From positions 31,407,934-31,467,933 of the forward strand of contig NC_045138.2 of assembly GCF_008831285.2 (NCBI RefSeq): 60,000 bases of DNA. Reading direction: 5' to 3'. Each line of letters starts with the position of its first letter. Positions within the stretch are counted from its first letter, which is position 1. This document shows positions 59,771-60,000 of the stretch, one piece after another. Both the position numbers and the translations under genes were made by a program. This DNA comes from Nymphaea colorata. Taxonomy: Eukaryota; Streptophyta; Magnoliopsida; Nymphaeales; Nymphaeaceae. Below the pieces are notes generated by a model. That model saw only the letters and a program-made list of their open reading frames with translations, was not told the origin of the DNA and did not search any database.

Positions 59771-60000
59771 GTTTGAAATGTTGGTTTGAAAGACTCTAAT
59801 TTAATAACTCTCATGCCATTGGCAGCATCAATATATAAAAATAATCAAATATTTAGAGAATGATATGAAAACAAAGATATTTTGTGGGGCTCTTCCATGT
59901 GCCATTGCCCTTAGAGCAAGTATATTGACGGCAGCTCTTCACCCACTTCATCACCTATTTGGTGTCCTTGTATGGCGCCTTCCTTCAAGTAGGATTCCCA

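Noticed and set aside
59880-60000. Possible terminal exon of a minus-strand gene entering from the right edge
   Set aside because: One minus frame is open for about 28 codons to a TAA, but it is short and unrecognised, and no splice site or second exon can be tested inside the window.
1-60000. CRISPR arrays, bacterial operons, rRNA genes, viral insertions
   Set aside because: None seen; the window reads as ordinary plant nuclear DNA.

Overview
The window is nuclear DNA of a flowering plant. The genes are intron-rich with canonical plant splice sites, the 5' leaders are CT-rich, and the intergenic DNA is AT-rich with long (AT)n and (GA)n microsatellites and many small non-autonomous transposons. 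One gene encodes a plant-specific cell-wall protein (leucine-rich repeat extensin). I cannot name the species.

Three protein-coding genes can be supported, all on the + strand. (1) 6256-15020: a 12-exon group-3 sulfate-transporter-like gene (SULTR3 type; 658 codons if one missing base in exon 1 is allowed for). (2) 16846-35243: a 24-exon gene for coatomer subunit beta-prime (COPI coat), intact over 915 codons. (3) 48440-50934: a single-exon leucine-rich repeat extensin (LRX) gene, about 831 codons if one missing base in the proline-rich domain is allowed for. They act in unrelated places (membrane transport, Golgi-ER vesicle traffic, cell wall) and nothing suggests joint regulation.

Layout: 1-5.8 kb is intergenic with a MITE and an unassigned ORF-rich patch at 1.8-3.2 kb. 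5.9-15.0 kb is the transporter gene, whose introns hold three copies of one hAT-like MITE family, two copies of a second family and a recent 118-bp-period tandem duplication. 15.0-16.7 kb is a spacer. 16.7-36 kb is the coatomer gene, with several 2-kb introns. 36-48 kb is gene-poor, with a GATCC-word-rich stretch and a CpG-rich patch. 48.15-51.25 kb is the LRX transcription unit. 51-60 kb is intergenic, with a diverged tandem duplication, another MITE, a tRNA-like SINE head and a long inverted repeat.

The main observations are two one-base deletions with the same signature (C5 reading as C4), each breaking an otherwise good gene; three GC-AG introns among 34; a start codon cut off by an intron followed by a 21-nt microexon; an in-frame run of 40 prolines; and a MITE family with two perfect 8-bp target-site duplications. 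I did not find a novel multi-gene system.
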